Positions 17,583 to 25,719 of a stretch of 49,303 nt of DNA are shown here, piece by piece (position 1 is the first letter of the stretch; every line of letters starts with the position of its first letter). Origin of the DNA: Nitriliruptorales bacterium (lineage in GTDB: Bacteria > Actinomycetota > Nitriliruptoria > Nitriliruptorales > Nitriliruptoraceae); the NCBI GenBank assembly GCA_024637135.1, contig JAGXFT010000084.1, forward strand, positions 1 to 49,303, in the 5' to 3' direction. The position numbers were made by a program, and so were the translations under genes. Under the pieces are notes generated by a model, which saw only the letters and a list, made by a program, of their open reading frames with translations, made no database searches and had not been told where the DNA came from.

Positions 17583-18400
17583 GACCAGGGTTTCCAGCCG
17601 GGTCGGGCGCGGGACAGCTCCGCGGCCTCCAGGGTGCGACCGTGCCGTCGTCCCACGGCGTAGGTCGTGGAGGCCAGCCCGATCGCACCGCTGATGGCGG
17701 TCGTGGTCTTGATGACGCGCTTGGTCCGTCGCGAGAAGATCACGATCGGCCAGCCCCGCTGCTGCGCGACCGATTCCAGTGCCGAGTCGGGGTTGACCGC
17801 GACGGGATGGCCCACGAGGTCGAGCATGGGAAGGTCGGACGCCGAGTCGGAGTAGCCGTAGCTGAGTCGGAGGTCGTAGCCACGGTCGCTCGCCAGGTCC
17901 GCGATCGCCTCGACCTTGCCCTCGCCGTACACGAAGGGCCCGTCGAGCAGGCCGGTGTAGTGGCCCGCGTCGTCCACCGCGGCGCGCGTGCCGATGCCCC
18001 CGGTCATGCCCAGTGCACTCGCGAGGGCACCGACCAGTTCCTGGGGTGAGGCGGACACGATGTAGGTGTCACGTCCGGCCTCGTGGTGCATCTCGATGAG
18101 CCCGTGGGACTCGGGCCGGATCTTGTCCAACAGGGTCGGGATGACGACCTCGTTGAGGGCCACGAGTTCGTCGCGGCGCGTGCCACGGACGATCTCGAGG
18201 ATCCGATCGCGGCTGGCGTTGGAGGTTTCGTCGGAGGCCCCGAAGAGCCGGAACATCACGGCGCCGAGGGCGTCACGGGCGAGCAGGCCGCCGTCCAGCA
18301 TCCCGCCCCGCCAGGCCGCGACGGCGAAGGTGGCGGGGGAGGCGCCGCTGATCAGGGTCCGGTCGAGGTCGAAGAACGCGGCCGCCCGAGTCGTGCTCAC
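17579..18400 (-). CDS. HAD-IB (SerB-like) phosphatase with C-terminal membrane segment
   Basis: The 273-residue protein carries the HAD motifs: motif I FFDLDRTL (nucleophile D11, acid D13), motif II near YIVSASP, and motif IV YSDSASDLPML. The cap resembles phosphoserine-phosphatase-like HAD subfamily IB enzymes, including those with lipid or phospho-amino-acid substrates. Near the C-terminus a hydrophobic stretch (AISGAIGLASTTYAVG) followed by basic residues suggests membrane association. It is the first gene of a coupled pair with the Fic gene (ATGA overlap). The upstream region is a long non-coding gap with DnaA-box-like sites. Confidence 0.87.
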   Translation of the reverse strand: MSTTRAAAFFDLDRTLISGASPATFAVAAWRGGMLDGGLLARDALGAVMFRLFGASDETSNASRDRILEIVRGTRRDELVALNEVVIPTLLDKIRPESHGLIEMHHEAGRDTYIVSASPQELVGALASALGMTGGIGTRAAVDDAGHYTGLLDGPFVYGEGKVEAIADLASDRGYDLRLSYGYSDSASDLPMLDLVGHPVAVNPDSALESVAQQRGWPIVIFSRRTKRVIKTTTAISGAIGLASTTYAVGRRHGRTLEAAELSRARPGWKPWS

Positions 18401-18948
18401 GCTGGTCCCTCCCCCGTGGGTCTCGACGGCTGCCGACGGGGCGGCATCGTACTGCCCTGGTCCAGGACCGAGCCGGGTGCGCCGTGGGACCCGCGACCGG
18501 ACGGCGGAGACGTCGGAGACGACACAACCCCCGCAGCCGACGGCTGGTGTTCCCTTCCCCGTGGAACACCCACCGTGGCGATGCGGGGGTTGCGCGTCGG
18601 CACCGTAGCCCGGGGCCCACCATGCCCGTCAACTCGGTCGTCCACAGTCGGCTGGGGACGACCCGCTCCAGCTTGTGGATGGCCTGTGGATGCATCGGGG
18701 ATGTCTGGGGATGTCGGGGTCGTGGCCTGTGGACAGGGTCGAATCCCCACGGGTGGCGACGACCACCCGCGTTCGACCTCCGGACGGCCGGCCCCGACGG
18801 CATGGCCATCCACAGGGTTCTCCCCAGCCTGTGGACGGCGAAACGACGTCGATCGGTCGGGCCGGTCGTCCCCAGCCGGGCGACCCGCGCACGACGGCGG
18901 CCGGTGGGCCGGGCATCCTGTCCAGCGCGCGCACCGACAGGAGTTCCC
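18401..18948. other. 548-bp non-coding divergent gap with DnaA-box-like cluster
   Basis: No reading frame here has a credible start or domain. The left half (18401-18630) shows nothing recognisable beyond the upstream region of the HAD gene. The right half holds six DnaA-box-like sites (separate entry), a tandem repeat of TGGGGATGTC near 18697-18719, and an inverted repeat CGGGTGG-6-CCACCCG at 18750-18769. It ends in the AGGAG ribosome binding site of the YgjP-like gene. Confidence 0.7.
18638..18838. promoter_or_regulatory. Cluster of six DnaA-box-like 9-mers
   Basis: Six sites share TCCACA or TGTGGA cores, and five match the high-G+C DnaA consensus YYRTCCACA: TCGTCCACA (18638, +), CCATCCACA (18674, -), GCATCCACA (18685, -; first base differs), CTGTCCACA (18728, -), CCATCCACA (18806, +) and CCGTCCACA (18830, -). 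About 0.06 such hexamers would be expected by base composition in 200 bp. No A/T-rich unwinding element and no dnaA, dnaN or parAB gene is nearby, so replication-origin function is not shown; DnaA titration or regulation is equally possible. Confidence 0.55.
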
Positions 18949-19569
18949 GTGGACCGCGACGTCGAGCACCGCCCGCCCCAACAGCCGGGCGAACCCCCTG
19001 TCCGTATCGTGCGATCGACCCGGCGCCGTGCCCGAGCGTCGGCCTTCGCCCGGGACGGGCACGTGGTGGTGCAGTTGCCCGCGCACCTGCCGACGGACGT
19101 GGCCGAGCAGACCATCGCCGACCTGGTCGCCCGGGTGACCCGTCGCGATCGGGCCCGTCGGCGTGGGGACGACGCGTGGCTCGGGGGCCGAGCCCGCGTC
19201 GCCGGGGATCGCTGGCTTGACGGCGTCCACCCGACCAGCGTCACGTGGTCGAACCGGATGACGCGGCGGTGGGCGTCCGCCACGCCGGCGACCGGAGCCA
19301 TCCGCATCAGCACGGTGGCCGCGGCCTTCCCCGATCGCGTCCTGGACTACCTGTTGGTCCACGAACTGGCCCACCTCGTCGAGCCCAACCACGGGTCGGC
19401 CTTCCACGACCTGGTCGCGGGCTATCCGGATGCCGACTGGGCGCGTGGCTTCCTGGCCGGGGTCGCGCACGCCGCGGCCACCGGGCCCGGCGGGACCACG
19501 CCCGTGGTGGATCCGGGTGAGCCGCCGGGTCAGTGCTCGTCGCCGTCGTCGGGCTCCTCGGCGTCCTGA
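18949..19569 (+). CDS. YgjP-like (M48-related) zinc metallopeptidase
   Basis: The 206-residue protein ends in a DUF45/YgjP-type peptidase domain with the zinc motif VHELAH (H138-E139-x2-H142) followed by the second histidine cluster NHGSAFHDLV (H148, H153). The preceding segment VTWSNRMTRRWASATPATGAIRIS is typical of the family. The N-terminal 30 residues are basic and unconserved. The GTG at 18949 follows AGGAG by 5 nt. The last 40 bp overlap the end of the convergent DUF2342-type protease gene. Its substrate is unknown. Confidence 0.88.
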   Translation: MDRDVEHRPPQQPGEPPVRIVRSTRRRARASAFARDGHVVVQLPAHLPTDVAEQTIADLVARVTRRDRARRRGDDAWLGGRARVAGDRWLDGVHPTSVTWSNRMTRRWASATPATGAIRISTVAAAFPDRVLDYLLVHELAHLVEPNHGSAFHDLVAGYPDADWARGFLAGVAHAAATGPGGTTPVVDPGEPPGQCSSPSSGSSAS

Positions 19570-21029
19570 TCCTCGGACCCGTCGACGACGTGGTCGGGCC
19601 CGTCCTGCCCGAGGCCCTGACCCAGTCGCTGGGCAGCGGACGGCTCGATCGGGGCATCGCCCAGTCCCTCGAACAACGATGACGCGTCTTCGGGGATGGC
19701 GTCGGCTGCGGCCATGCGCACCAACCATCGTGACGGCGTCGCGAGTTCCTCGGCGTCCGGCAGGTTCTCGGGGTGGGCCAGTGCCTCGTGGAGGGCAGCG
19801 CCGCCGCGGGCCGCCACGACCGCCGCCACGAACCCATCGCCGACGTCGGGGTCGTCCGCGGTCAACTGGAGTCCCAGCAGGTCAGCCAGCACCTGTTCGC
19901 CGTCGCCGGTCGCGGCGCGACGTCGGCGCAGGATCTCGTCGATGGCGTCCAGGGAGGGCAGGCGACCGGACGCCGCCGCCAGTGCCTCGTGCCGTGCCCA
20001 TGCTCGCGTCAGGGTGGTGACGCCCTGCAGGCGGGCAAGGACGCGTTGTTGGGACGCGGTCGGTTCCAACCGGAACCGACCGGCGCGACTGATGGCCTCG
20101 CCCATGGACTGGGGATCCTCGGGATCGACGCCGGTCATCGCGTCCCGCAGCATTCCCTCGAGCCGCTCCGGGTCGGGCTCGCTGCCGTTGGCGAACTGGG
20201 CCACCAGGGACTGGACGTGGGCGCCGAGCCACGGCACGGCGTGGAACAGACGCCGATGCGCAGCCTCGTGCAGGGCCAGGGCCAGGGCGACCTCCTGGTC
20301 GTCGAGGTCCCAGCCGTCGAAGGCCTCGCCGGTGTTGACCGCGACGAAGAGCGCGGTCCCGCGCGGCACGGTCGGGATCCCGAGGTCGTGGCTGCCCAGC
20401 AGTTGGCCGGCGAGGTTCCCCAGCGCCATCCCGGCGTGCAGGCCGGTGGTGGAGGACGCGAGGCGGCCGACCATGGCGCCCATGTCGATGCCGCCGAGCA
20501 TCTCGGTCATTCCCTCGGGAAGGGTGTCCAGCAGCCCCGATGCCTGCAGGTCGGGATCGTCCAGGCCCCCGTCGGGGACCAGGGCCGACATCGCCCGTCC
20601 GGTCGCGGCCGCGACCGGCTCGATGAGTGGTCGGAGGTGTTCGAGGGCCGCATCCACCCACTCGGTCCGCCGCACGACCCGGGTCCGGCCCAGGTCCGGC
20701 GGCGGTGGCAGCGAGCCGGCGTCCAGCCAGTGCTCGGCGAGTTCGATGGCCTGCTCGGCGCGCTGCTGTTCCTCCACAGACGGACCGCGATCGCCCTCGG
20801 CGGCCAGTTGGAAGGCCACCCGCCGTGCCACGTCCCAGTCCACCGGGCCCGCGACCGGTGCGGCCGACATCATGGCCTGCATCTGGGCCTGGACCTGTGG
20901 CAGCAGGTCGGCCATGGCGGACATGACCTCATCCGGATCGCCGCCGCCGAGGTTGGCCAGCAGTTCACGGACCTCCTCGGGCAGGTCGTCGAAGTTGCCG
21001 AAGTCGGGCAGGTGGTCGTCGTCGCTCAT
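19530..21029 (-). CDS. DUF2342-type zinc-dependent metalloprotease
   Basis: The 499-residue protein belongs to the actinobacterial zinc-dependent metalloprotease/hydrolase family (DUF2342, the Rv3195 type). The motif H254-EAA-H258 lies in ALHEAAHRRLFHAVPWLG, and PRGTALFVAVNTGEAFD precedes it. The N-terminus is acidic with a Met/Gln-rich segment. There is no signal peptide. The ATG at 21029 has GGGAG 5 nt upstream. It is transcribed away from the gene series that includes PDZ/S16 protease and UPF0182 genes, as in mycobacteria, so a shared quality-control task is likely. An inverted repeat CGTTGCCCA-10-TGGGCGACG lies at 21042-21069, just upstream. Confidence 0.9.
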   Translation of the reverse strand: MSDDDHLPDFGNFDDLPEEVRELLANLGGGDPDEVMSAMADLLPQVQAQMQAMMSAAPVAGPVDWDVARRVAFQLAAEGDRGPSVEEQQRAEQAIELAEHWLDAGSLPPPPDLGRTRVVRRTEWVDAALEHLRPLIEPVAAATGRAMSALVPDGGLDDPDLQASGLLDTLPEGMTEMLGGIDMGAMVGRLASSTTGLHAGMALGNLAGQLLGSHDLGIPTVPRGTALFVAVNTGEAFDGWDLDDQEVALALALHEAAHRRLFHAVPWLGAHVQSLVAQFANGSEPDPERLEGMLRDAMTGVDPEDPQSMGEAISRAGRFRLEPTASQQRVLARLQGVTTLTRAWARHEALAAASGRLPSLDAIDEILRRRRAATGDGEQVLADLLGLQLTADDPDVGDGFVAAVVAARGGAALHEALAHPENLPDAEELATPSRWLVRMAAADAIPEDASSLFEGLGDAPIEPSAAQRLGQGLGQDGPDHVVDGSEDQDAEEPDDGDEH

Positions 21030-21291
21030 GGTGTCTCCCGTCGTTGCCCAGTGTCGCACCTGGGCGACGGCCACGCGACCGCGACCGTCCGGGGTGGCGC
21101 GCCCCCGACGCAGCGGACCTGCGCGGCCCCGACACAGGTCATCGATCCGACCGCGCGGATCCCGACGATCCCCGACCGGTGGGTTAGCCTCGGTGGACGG
21201 CCGCGGCACCGGTCCCGGCGCGAACGCCACCGGGCACTCGGGACCGGCCCGGTCATGGCCGCCGGCGACGATCCGATCGACAGGACCGCAC

Positions 21292-22416
21292 GTGCCCACC
21301 ATCGCCGTCACCGGCATCAGCGGCTTCCTCGGCAGCCGGGTGCACGAACGGCTCGTGGCCGCCGGCCACCGGGTCGTGGGGGTCGACACCCAGCCGCCGG
21401 CCCAGACACACGGCCTGGTGTTCCGGGAAGCCGACGTCCGTTCGCGCGAAGACGTCCGGCGCGCGTTCCACGACGTCGACGCCGTCGTCCACCTCGCGGC
21501 CAGCAGCCCGGCCGAGGGCAGCGCCGACCGGTCGATCGACGTCGGGGGTTCGCTGGTCGTGATCGACGCCGCGATCGAGGCCGAGGTCGATGCGCTGGTC
21601 GTCGTGTCGTCGGCGATGGTCTACGGCGCCGCTCCCGACAACCCGGTGCCGCTGGACGAGTCCGCGCCGCTGCGGGCCGGCGACGACTTCGCACCGGCTG
21701 CCCACAAGCGCCTGGTGGAGGAGGCCGTGGCGGAACGTGGCGACCGCGTCCGCACCGTCGTCCTGCGTCCGGCGATGGTGGTCGGGACGGATGCCGAGAT
21801 CCTGTTGACCCGTGGCCTGCAGGGCAACCGCATGCTGGCCGTGCGCGGTCACCATCCCCCGCAGCAGTTCGTCCACGTCGACGACGTCGCGGCGGCCGTC
21901 GCGCTGGCGATCGACGAGCCCCTGCAGGGTCCTTACAACGTCGCTGCCGAAGGCTGGCTGTCCTTCGACGAGACCCGCCGGTTGCTCGGCCGTCGCGTGT
22001 GGGAGGTCCCCGAGGAGGTCGCCTTCGGGGCCACCCAGCGGGGGCATGCGCTCGGCCTGTCCAAGTTGCCGGCAAGTGGCCTGCCATGGGTCATGCACCC
22101 GTGGGTGGTCTCTCCCCAGCGGCTGGTCGACGCCGGCTGGCGACCGACCCTGTCCAATCGTGACCTCGCGGCCCTGCTGGCCGCGGAGGTCAACGATCGC
22201 ATCGAGATCGCGGGGGTCAGCACCGACCGGCGCACCGTGGCACGGGCCGGCGTCGCCGCCGCTGCCTCCGTCGGTGGCCTGCTCGCGCTCGGGTTGTTGG
22301 CTCGCCGACGTCGTGACACCGACCCCGCCACCGGCGAGGGCGGCCCAGGCACGCCCGATCCCGACACGCCTGACCCAGGCACGACCGACCCAGGCACGCC
22401 GGACGAGCACGCATGA
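21292..22416 (+). CDS. NAD-dependent epimerase/dehydratase-like SDR protein with membrane tail
   Basis: The 374-residue protein begins with an extended-SDR Rossmann domain (G8-x2-G11-x2-G14 in GISGFLGSR) and keeps the strand VVVSSAMVYGAAP. The catalytic YxxxK is not intact: K139 is present in AAHKRLVEE, but the position four before it is P135 instead of Tyr. Classical SDR chemistry is therefore doubtful. After about residue 300 comes a hydrophobic segment (VAAAASVGGLLALGLL), a basic RRRR and a Pro/Asp/Thr-rich repeat tail. GTG 21292 follows AGGA. Its stop overlaps the moaE start by 4 nt. Confidence 0.84.
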   Translation: MPTIAVTGISGFLGSRVHERLVAAGHRVVGVDTQPPAQTHGLVFREADVRSREDVRRAFHDVDAVVHLAASSPAEGSADRSIDVGGSLVVIDAAIEAEVDALVVVSSAMVYGAAPDNPVPLDESAPLRAGDDFAPAAHKRLVEEAVAERGDRVRTVVLRPAMVVGTDAEILLTRGLQGNRMLAVRGHHPPQQFVHVDDVAAAVALAIDEPLQGPYNVAAEGWLSFDETRRLLGRRVWEVPEEVAFGATQRGHALGLSKLPASGLPWVMHPWVVSPQRLVDAGWRPTLSNRDLAALLAAEVNDRIEIAGVSTDRRTVARAGVAAAASVGGLLALGLLARRRRDTDPATGEGGPGTPDPDTPDPGTTDPGTPDEHA

Positions 22417-22922
22417 GCGAGCGGGACGACCTGCCGCCGCCCACGCCCGTCCAGCCCGCCGGCGACCCGGCCCTGGACCCCCCGCGTGGGGAGGTCCGCG
22501 TGACCACCTTCCTGACCGAGGACCGGATCGACGTGGGTGCCGCCCACGACGACGTGCTGGACGTCGAGGCCGGCGGTGTCGGGATCTTCACGGGCGTGGT
22601 CCGCAACCACCATGACGGGAAGCGGGTGCGTGAACTGACCTACGAGGCCTGGGACGAGGTCGCCCCGGACCGGCTTCGCCAGGTGGCCCGGGAGGTCGCC
22701 GCCGACCATCCCGGCGTGCGTGCCGTCCATGTCGTCCATCGCCTCGGCCGCCTGGACGTCGGGGAGGTCAGCATCGTGTGCGCGGCGTCCGCACCCCACC
22801 GGGCCGAGGCCCTGCGGGCCGCCAGTGCGTTGATCGACGAGGTCAAGGCCCGGGTCCCGGTGTGGAAGCGTGAGGTGCTGGACGACGGCACGGTCGCGTG
22901 GCCCGGCAGCGAACCGGGCTGA
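22413..22922 (+). CDS. moaE: Molybdopterin synthase catalytic subunit MoaE
   Basis: The 169-residue protein is the large subunit of molybdopterin synthase, which transfers sulfur from MoaD thiocarboxylate to precursor Z. Characteristic segments are GGVGIFTGVVRNHHDGKRV, LTYEAWDEVA, VVHRLGRLDVGE and the C-terminal VPVWKREVLDDG, which includes the active-site lysines. The first 30 residues are a Pro-rich extension. It is translationally coupled to the SDR gene. No moaD, moaA or moaC lies in the window, so the rest of the pathway must be elsewhere; such isolated actinobacterial moaE copies are common. Confidence 0.94.
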   Translation: MSERDDLPPPTPVQPAGDPALDPPRGEVRVTTFLTEDRIDVGAAHDDVLDVEAGGVGIFTGVVRNHHDGKRVRELTYEAWDEVAPDRLRQVAREVAADHPGVRAVHVVHRLGRLDVGEVSIVCAASAPHRAEALRAASALIDEVKARVPVWKREVLDDGTVAWPGSEPG

Positions 22923-22984
22923 GGTCGGGGCGACCACTGTCCGGGTGACGCCGGTCGGGGCCGGGTGACGACCGGCGGTCCACC

Positions 22985-22990
22985 TACCGT
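22985..22990 (+). promoter_or_regulatory. -10 element TACCGT for the S8 protease gene
   Basis: TACCGT lies 67 nt upstream of the GTG at 23058 and inside the longer open frame that begins at 22965. Its position supports the shorter protein. Confidence 0.35.
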
Positions 22991-23057
22991 GGCACGAGCG
23001 CCCGTCGTGGTGCCCCCGCCATTCCCCCGCACCCCCGTGCAGCGAGGCCCTCCGTTC

Positions 23058-24413
23058 GTGAAGATCCCCCTGCGAACCGCCGGCGTGCTCGTGGCCGCCG
23101 TGGTGGCGCTGCTGGTCGCGACCGGCGCGGCCGATCCGGACCGCGACCCCGACCGTCGCGATGCGGAGGTGCGCGCCGTCGTCGACGGGGTGGTGTCGGC
23201 CGCTGCCTCGCCGCCGAGCCCCATGGCCACGCCGGGACGTCCGACCGCCGCAGAGGGGCCCCTGGTCGATCCCTATCGGGACCAGCAGTGGTACCTCGAC
23301 CGGATCGGACTTGGCGCCGACGAACCGGTCCCCGACGGCGCCGGTCAGGTCGTGGCCGTCATCGACTCCGGCGTCGACCTGGCCCACCCGGACCTCGTGG
23401 ATGCGCTCGTGCGGGACGACGCCGGCGAGGTGGTGGGCCGGGACTTCGTGGATGACGACGAGGTCCCCCAGGACGCCTTCGGGCACGGGACCATGGTGGC
23501 CGGGATCGTGGCCGCACGGGCCGGCAACGGCCTGGGCATCGCGGGCGTCGCGGGTCCCGGAGCCCGGATCCTGCCGGTGCGGGTGCTCGACGAGGACGGC
23601 CACGCGTCCGCCCGCCGGGTCGCCGAAGGCGTCGACTGGGCGGTGGCGGCAGGGGCCACGGTCGTGAACCTGTCGCTGGAGACCGCCGGGGTCACGGCCC
23701 TGCGCGACGACCCGGCCCTGGACACCGCGATCGGCGACGCGCTGGCCGCGGGGTTGGTCGTGGTGGTCGCCGCGGGCAACGGCGACGAGACCGTCGCCGG
23801 TGATCGTGACGACGGCGTCGTCGTCGTCGGGGCCACCGATCGCAGCGACCGTCGCGCCGGATTCAGCGACCGCGGCCGGACCGACCTCCTGATGGCACCG
23901 GGTACCGGGATCGTGTCGACCTGGTGCCGCGTCGACGACGATCCCGACGTGCACCCCTGCGACGGCACCATCCACACCTACGGCGTCGCCGACGGCACGT
24001 CGTTCGCCGCACCCCAGGTCAGCGGCCTGGTCGCGCTGCTGGCCTCCACCGGCATGACCCCGGTGGAGGCGGTCGGGCGGCTGGCGGGGACCGCGATCGA
24101 CCTCGACGAGCCCGGCCCCGACGTGGTCACCGGACGCGGACTGGTCCACGTGGGCGCGGCGCTGGGGGAGTGGCCGGACCGCCCGGTCCCACGCACCGAC
24201 CCGGCCGACCCGGACGACCCCGGTGCGGCGGCCGCCACCCCGGGCAACGTGGAGCCCGTGGCCGTCGTGGGCGCCCGGCCGCCGGACGAGCGCGGGATCG
24301 GCACGCGCGCCGTCGTGGTCGTCGCGATCCTCGGCGCGATCGCGGCCGTGGCCCGCGGCCTGGTGGCAGGGGCAACCCAGCGGGCCCGGGCGGCGCGGGA
24401 CCAGGTCCGCTGA
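23058..24413 (+). CDS. Subtilisin-like serine protease (mycosin-like), membrane-anchored
   Basis: Started at GTG 23058 the 451-residue protein has a signal peptide (MKIPLRTAGV then LVAAVVALLVATGAA). The S8 catalytic domain (about 95-370) has an intact triad D103 (VIDSGVD), H143 (FGHGTMVAG) and S315 (GTSFAAP), with oxyanion N241. A C-terminal membrane helix (about 418-435) and a basic tail complete the layout of type VII secretion mycosins, but no ESX genes are near. The longer frame from 22965 would bury the signal peptide. It should be an exported, membrane-bound protease. The neighbour is another surface protease. Confidence 0.88.
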   Translation: MKIPLRTAGVLVAAVVALLVATGAADPDRDPDRRDAEVRAVVDGVVSAAASPPSPMATPGRPTAAEGPLVDPYRDQQWYLDRIGLGADEPVPDGAGQVVAVIDSGVDLAHPDLVDALVRDDAGEVVGRDFVDDDEVPQDAFGHGTMVAGIVAARAGNGLGIAGVAGPGARILPVRVLDEDGHASARRVAEGVDWAVAAGATVVNLSLETAGVTALRDDPALDTAIGDALAAGLVVVVAAGNGDETVAGDRDDGVVVVGATDRSDRRAGFSDRGRTDLLMAPGTGIVSTWCRVDDDPDVHPCDGTIHTYGVADGTSFAAPQVSGLVALLASTGMTPVEAVGRLAGTAIDLDEPGPDVVTGRGLVHVGAALGEWPDRPVPRTDPADPDDPGAAAATPGNVEPVAVVGARPPDERGIGTRAVVVVAILGAIAAVARGLVAGATQRARAARDQVR

Positions 24414-24524
24414 CCCGGGCGCGTCCCCCGCTGGCACCCACCCCAGCCCCGACGCCCGGGATACCGTGTCGAGGCCGGCGGGCGTGGACCGGCGATGGGG
24501 CGATCCACCGTCCAGGAGGACGAG

Positions 24525-25649
24525 ATGACCACTGGCCAGGCCGCGCCCCCGTCCACGACGGCCCCGCAGGCCCGTCCTCGTCGTCGCGCCCCGATCGGCC
24601 CGATCGTCCTGCTCATGCTGCTGGTCGCCGGTGCGCTGTGGGTGACCGGCGTCGTGCCCTGCTCGGCAGTCGAGGCCCAGCCGGAGTGCTGGGTCGCGAT
24701 GCTCCCCGGGCCGACCGAGGACGTCGACGACCTGATCGAGGTCTCCGGCACCGAGGCCTATGGCTCGGACGGGGAACTGCTGCTGACGACCGTCCTGGTG
24801 GACAACCGCCTGACGGTGCGCGAGTACGTGGAGGGACTGGGCGACGGCGACGTCGAACTGCTGCGACGCGAGGACCTGTACCCGCCGGGTCGGACCGTCG
24901 ACGACGCCGCGCTCGAGAACGACATCATGATGTCGGACAGCCAGTTGGACGCGAAGGTGGCGGCGCTGACCGAGCTGGGCATCTCCTTCGACGACCTGCC
25001 GGCCGGGGCCGAGATCGTGACCGTGATCGACGACAGTCCCGCGACCGGCACCGACCTCGTCCCCGGTGACGTGATCGTGGCGGTCGACGACGCCGAGGTG
25101 GGCAACGTCGACGAGGCCGTCACCCTGCTCGGTGACCACGAGCCCGGCGACGAGGTGGCCCTGGCCGTGCAGCACGACGGCGAGGACATCACGATCGACC
25201 TCACCCTGGGTGACAATCCGGACGAGCCCGGTCGCCCGTACGTCGGGGTGCTGTTGCGCGACTACCAGGTCCTGCCGGTCGACATCGACATCGACGCGGG
25301 CTCCATCGGCGGGCCGTCGGCGGGACTGGTCTTCGCGCTCGGGATCATCGACCGCGCCACACCTCAGGACCTGACCGGCGGACGCAACGTCGCCGCGACC
25401 GGCACCATCCAGTCCGACGGGACCGTCGGACCGATCGGGGGGATCGTCCAGAAGATCGTCGGTGCGGTGGGTTCCGACCACTCGGCCGAGGTCTTCCTGG
25501 TGCCGGCGGGAAACTGGGAGGACGCCCAGACCGCGTCCCCGGGGCGTCCGGTGACGATCGTGCGGGTGGCCGACCTGGAGGAGGCGGTCGATGCCCTGGA
25601 GGTGCTTGCCGACGGCGGCGAACCGGACTCGGCCGTCCACCTCGGCTGA
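24525..25649 (+). CDS. PDZ-domain S16 (Lon-like) membrane protease
   Basis: The 374-residue protein has an N-terminal membrane anchor (about 24-44), a PDZ domain (about 155-230; LVPGDVIVAVDDAEV) and a C-terminal Lon protease domain with the Ser/Lys dyad S265 (GSIGGPSAG) and K310 (GIVQKIVG). There is no ATPase module, as in YlbL/Rv3194c-type proteins. It probably cleaves exported or membrane proteins. The ATG follows a perfect AGGAGG. A TACCGT -10 candidate is at about 24463. With the DUF2342-type protease and UPF0182 it forms a set also grouped in mycobacteria. Confidence 0.93.
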   Translation: MTTGQAAPPSTTAPQARPRRRAPIGPIVLLMLLVAGALWVTGVVPCSAVEAQPECWVAMLPGPTEDVDDLIEVSGTEAYGSDGELLLTTVLVDNRLTVREYVEGLGDGDVELLRREDLYPPGRTVDDAALENDIMMSDSQLDAKVAALTELGISFDDLPAGAEIVTVIDDSPATGTDLVPGDVIVAVDDAEVGNVDEAVTLLGDHEPGDEVALAVQHDGEDITIDLTLGDNPDEPGRPYVGVLLRDYQVLPVDIDIDAGSIGGPSAGLVFALGIIDRATPQDLTGGRNVAATGTIQSDGTVGPIGGIVQKIVGAVGSDHSAEVFLVPAGNWEDAQTASPGRPVTIVRVADLEEAVDALEVLADGGEPDSAVHLG

Positions 25650-25707
25650 ACCGCGACCTCGTCCGGTCGACGGGGCGGTCACCCACCGGGATCCCTGGTC
25701 GGTCCCC

Positions 25708-25713
25708 TAGGCT
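25708..25713 (+). promoter_or_regulatory. -10 element TAGGCT, leaderless start of the oxidoreductase
   Basis: TAGGCT ends 6 nt before the ATG at 25720 with no ribosome binding site between, so transcription should begin at or next to the start codon. Confidence 0.5.
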
Positions 25714-25719
25714 GACGGC

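Noticed and set aside
18721-18765. tRNA-like stretch with GGTCGAATCC followed by ACCA
   Set aside because: The loop is the wrong size and no D arm, anticodon arm or acceptor pairing can be built around it.
18401-18948. Calling this gap the chromosomal origin
   Set aside because: DnaA-like boxes are present, but no A/T-rich unwinding region and no dnaA, dnaN or partition genes accompany them; kept only as a finding to test.
22965-23057. Longer N-terminus for the subtilisin-like protease from GTG 22965
   Set aside because: It would place 31 Pro-rich residues before the signal peptide, and a TACCGT -10 lies inside this stretch.
21933-25682. A 1249-codon open frame on the minus strand across SDR, moaE and both protease genes
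   Set aside because: Same artefact; the plus-strand genes in this stretch have intact catalytic motifs and ribosome binding sites.
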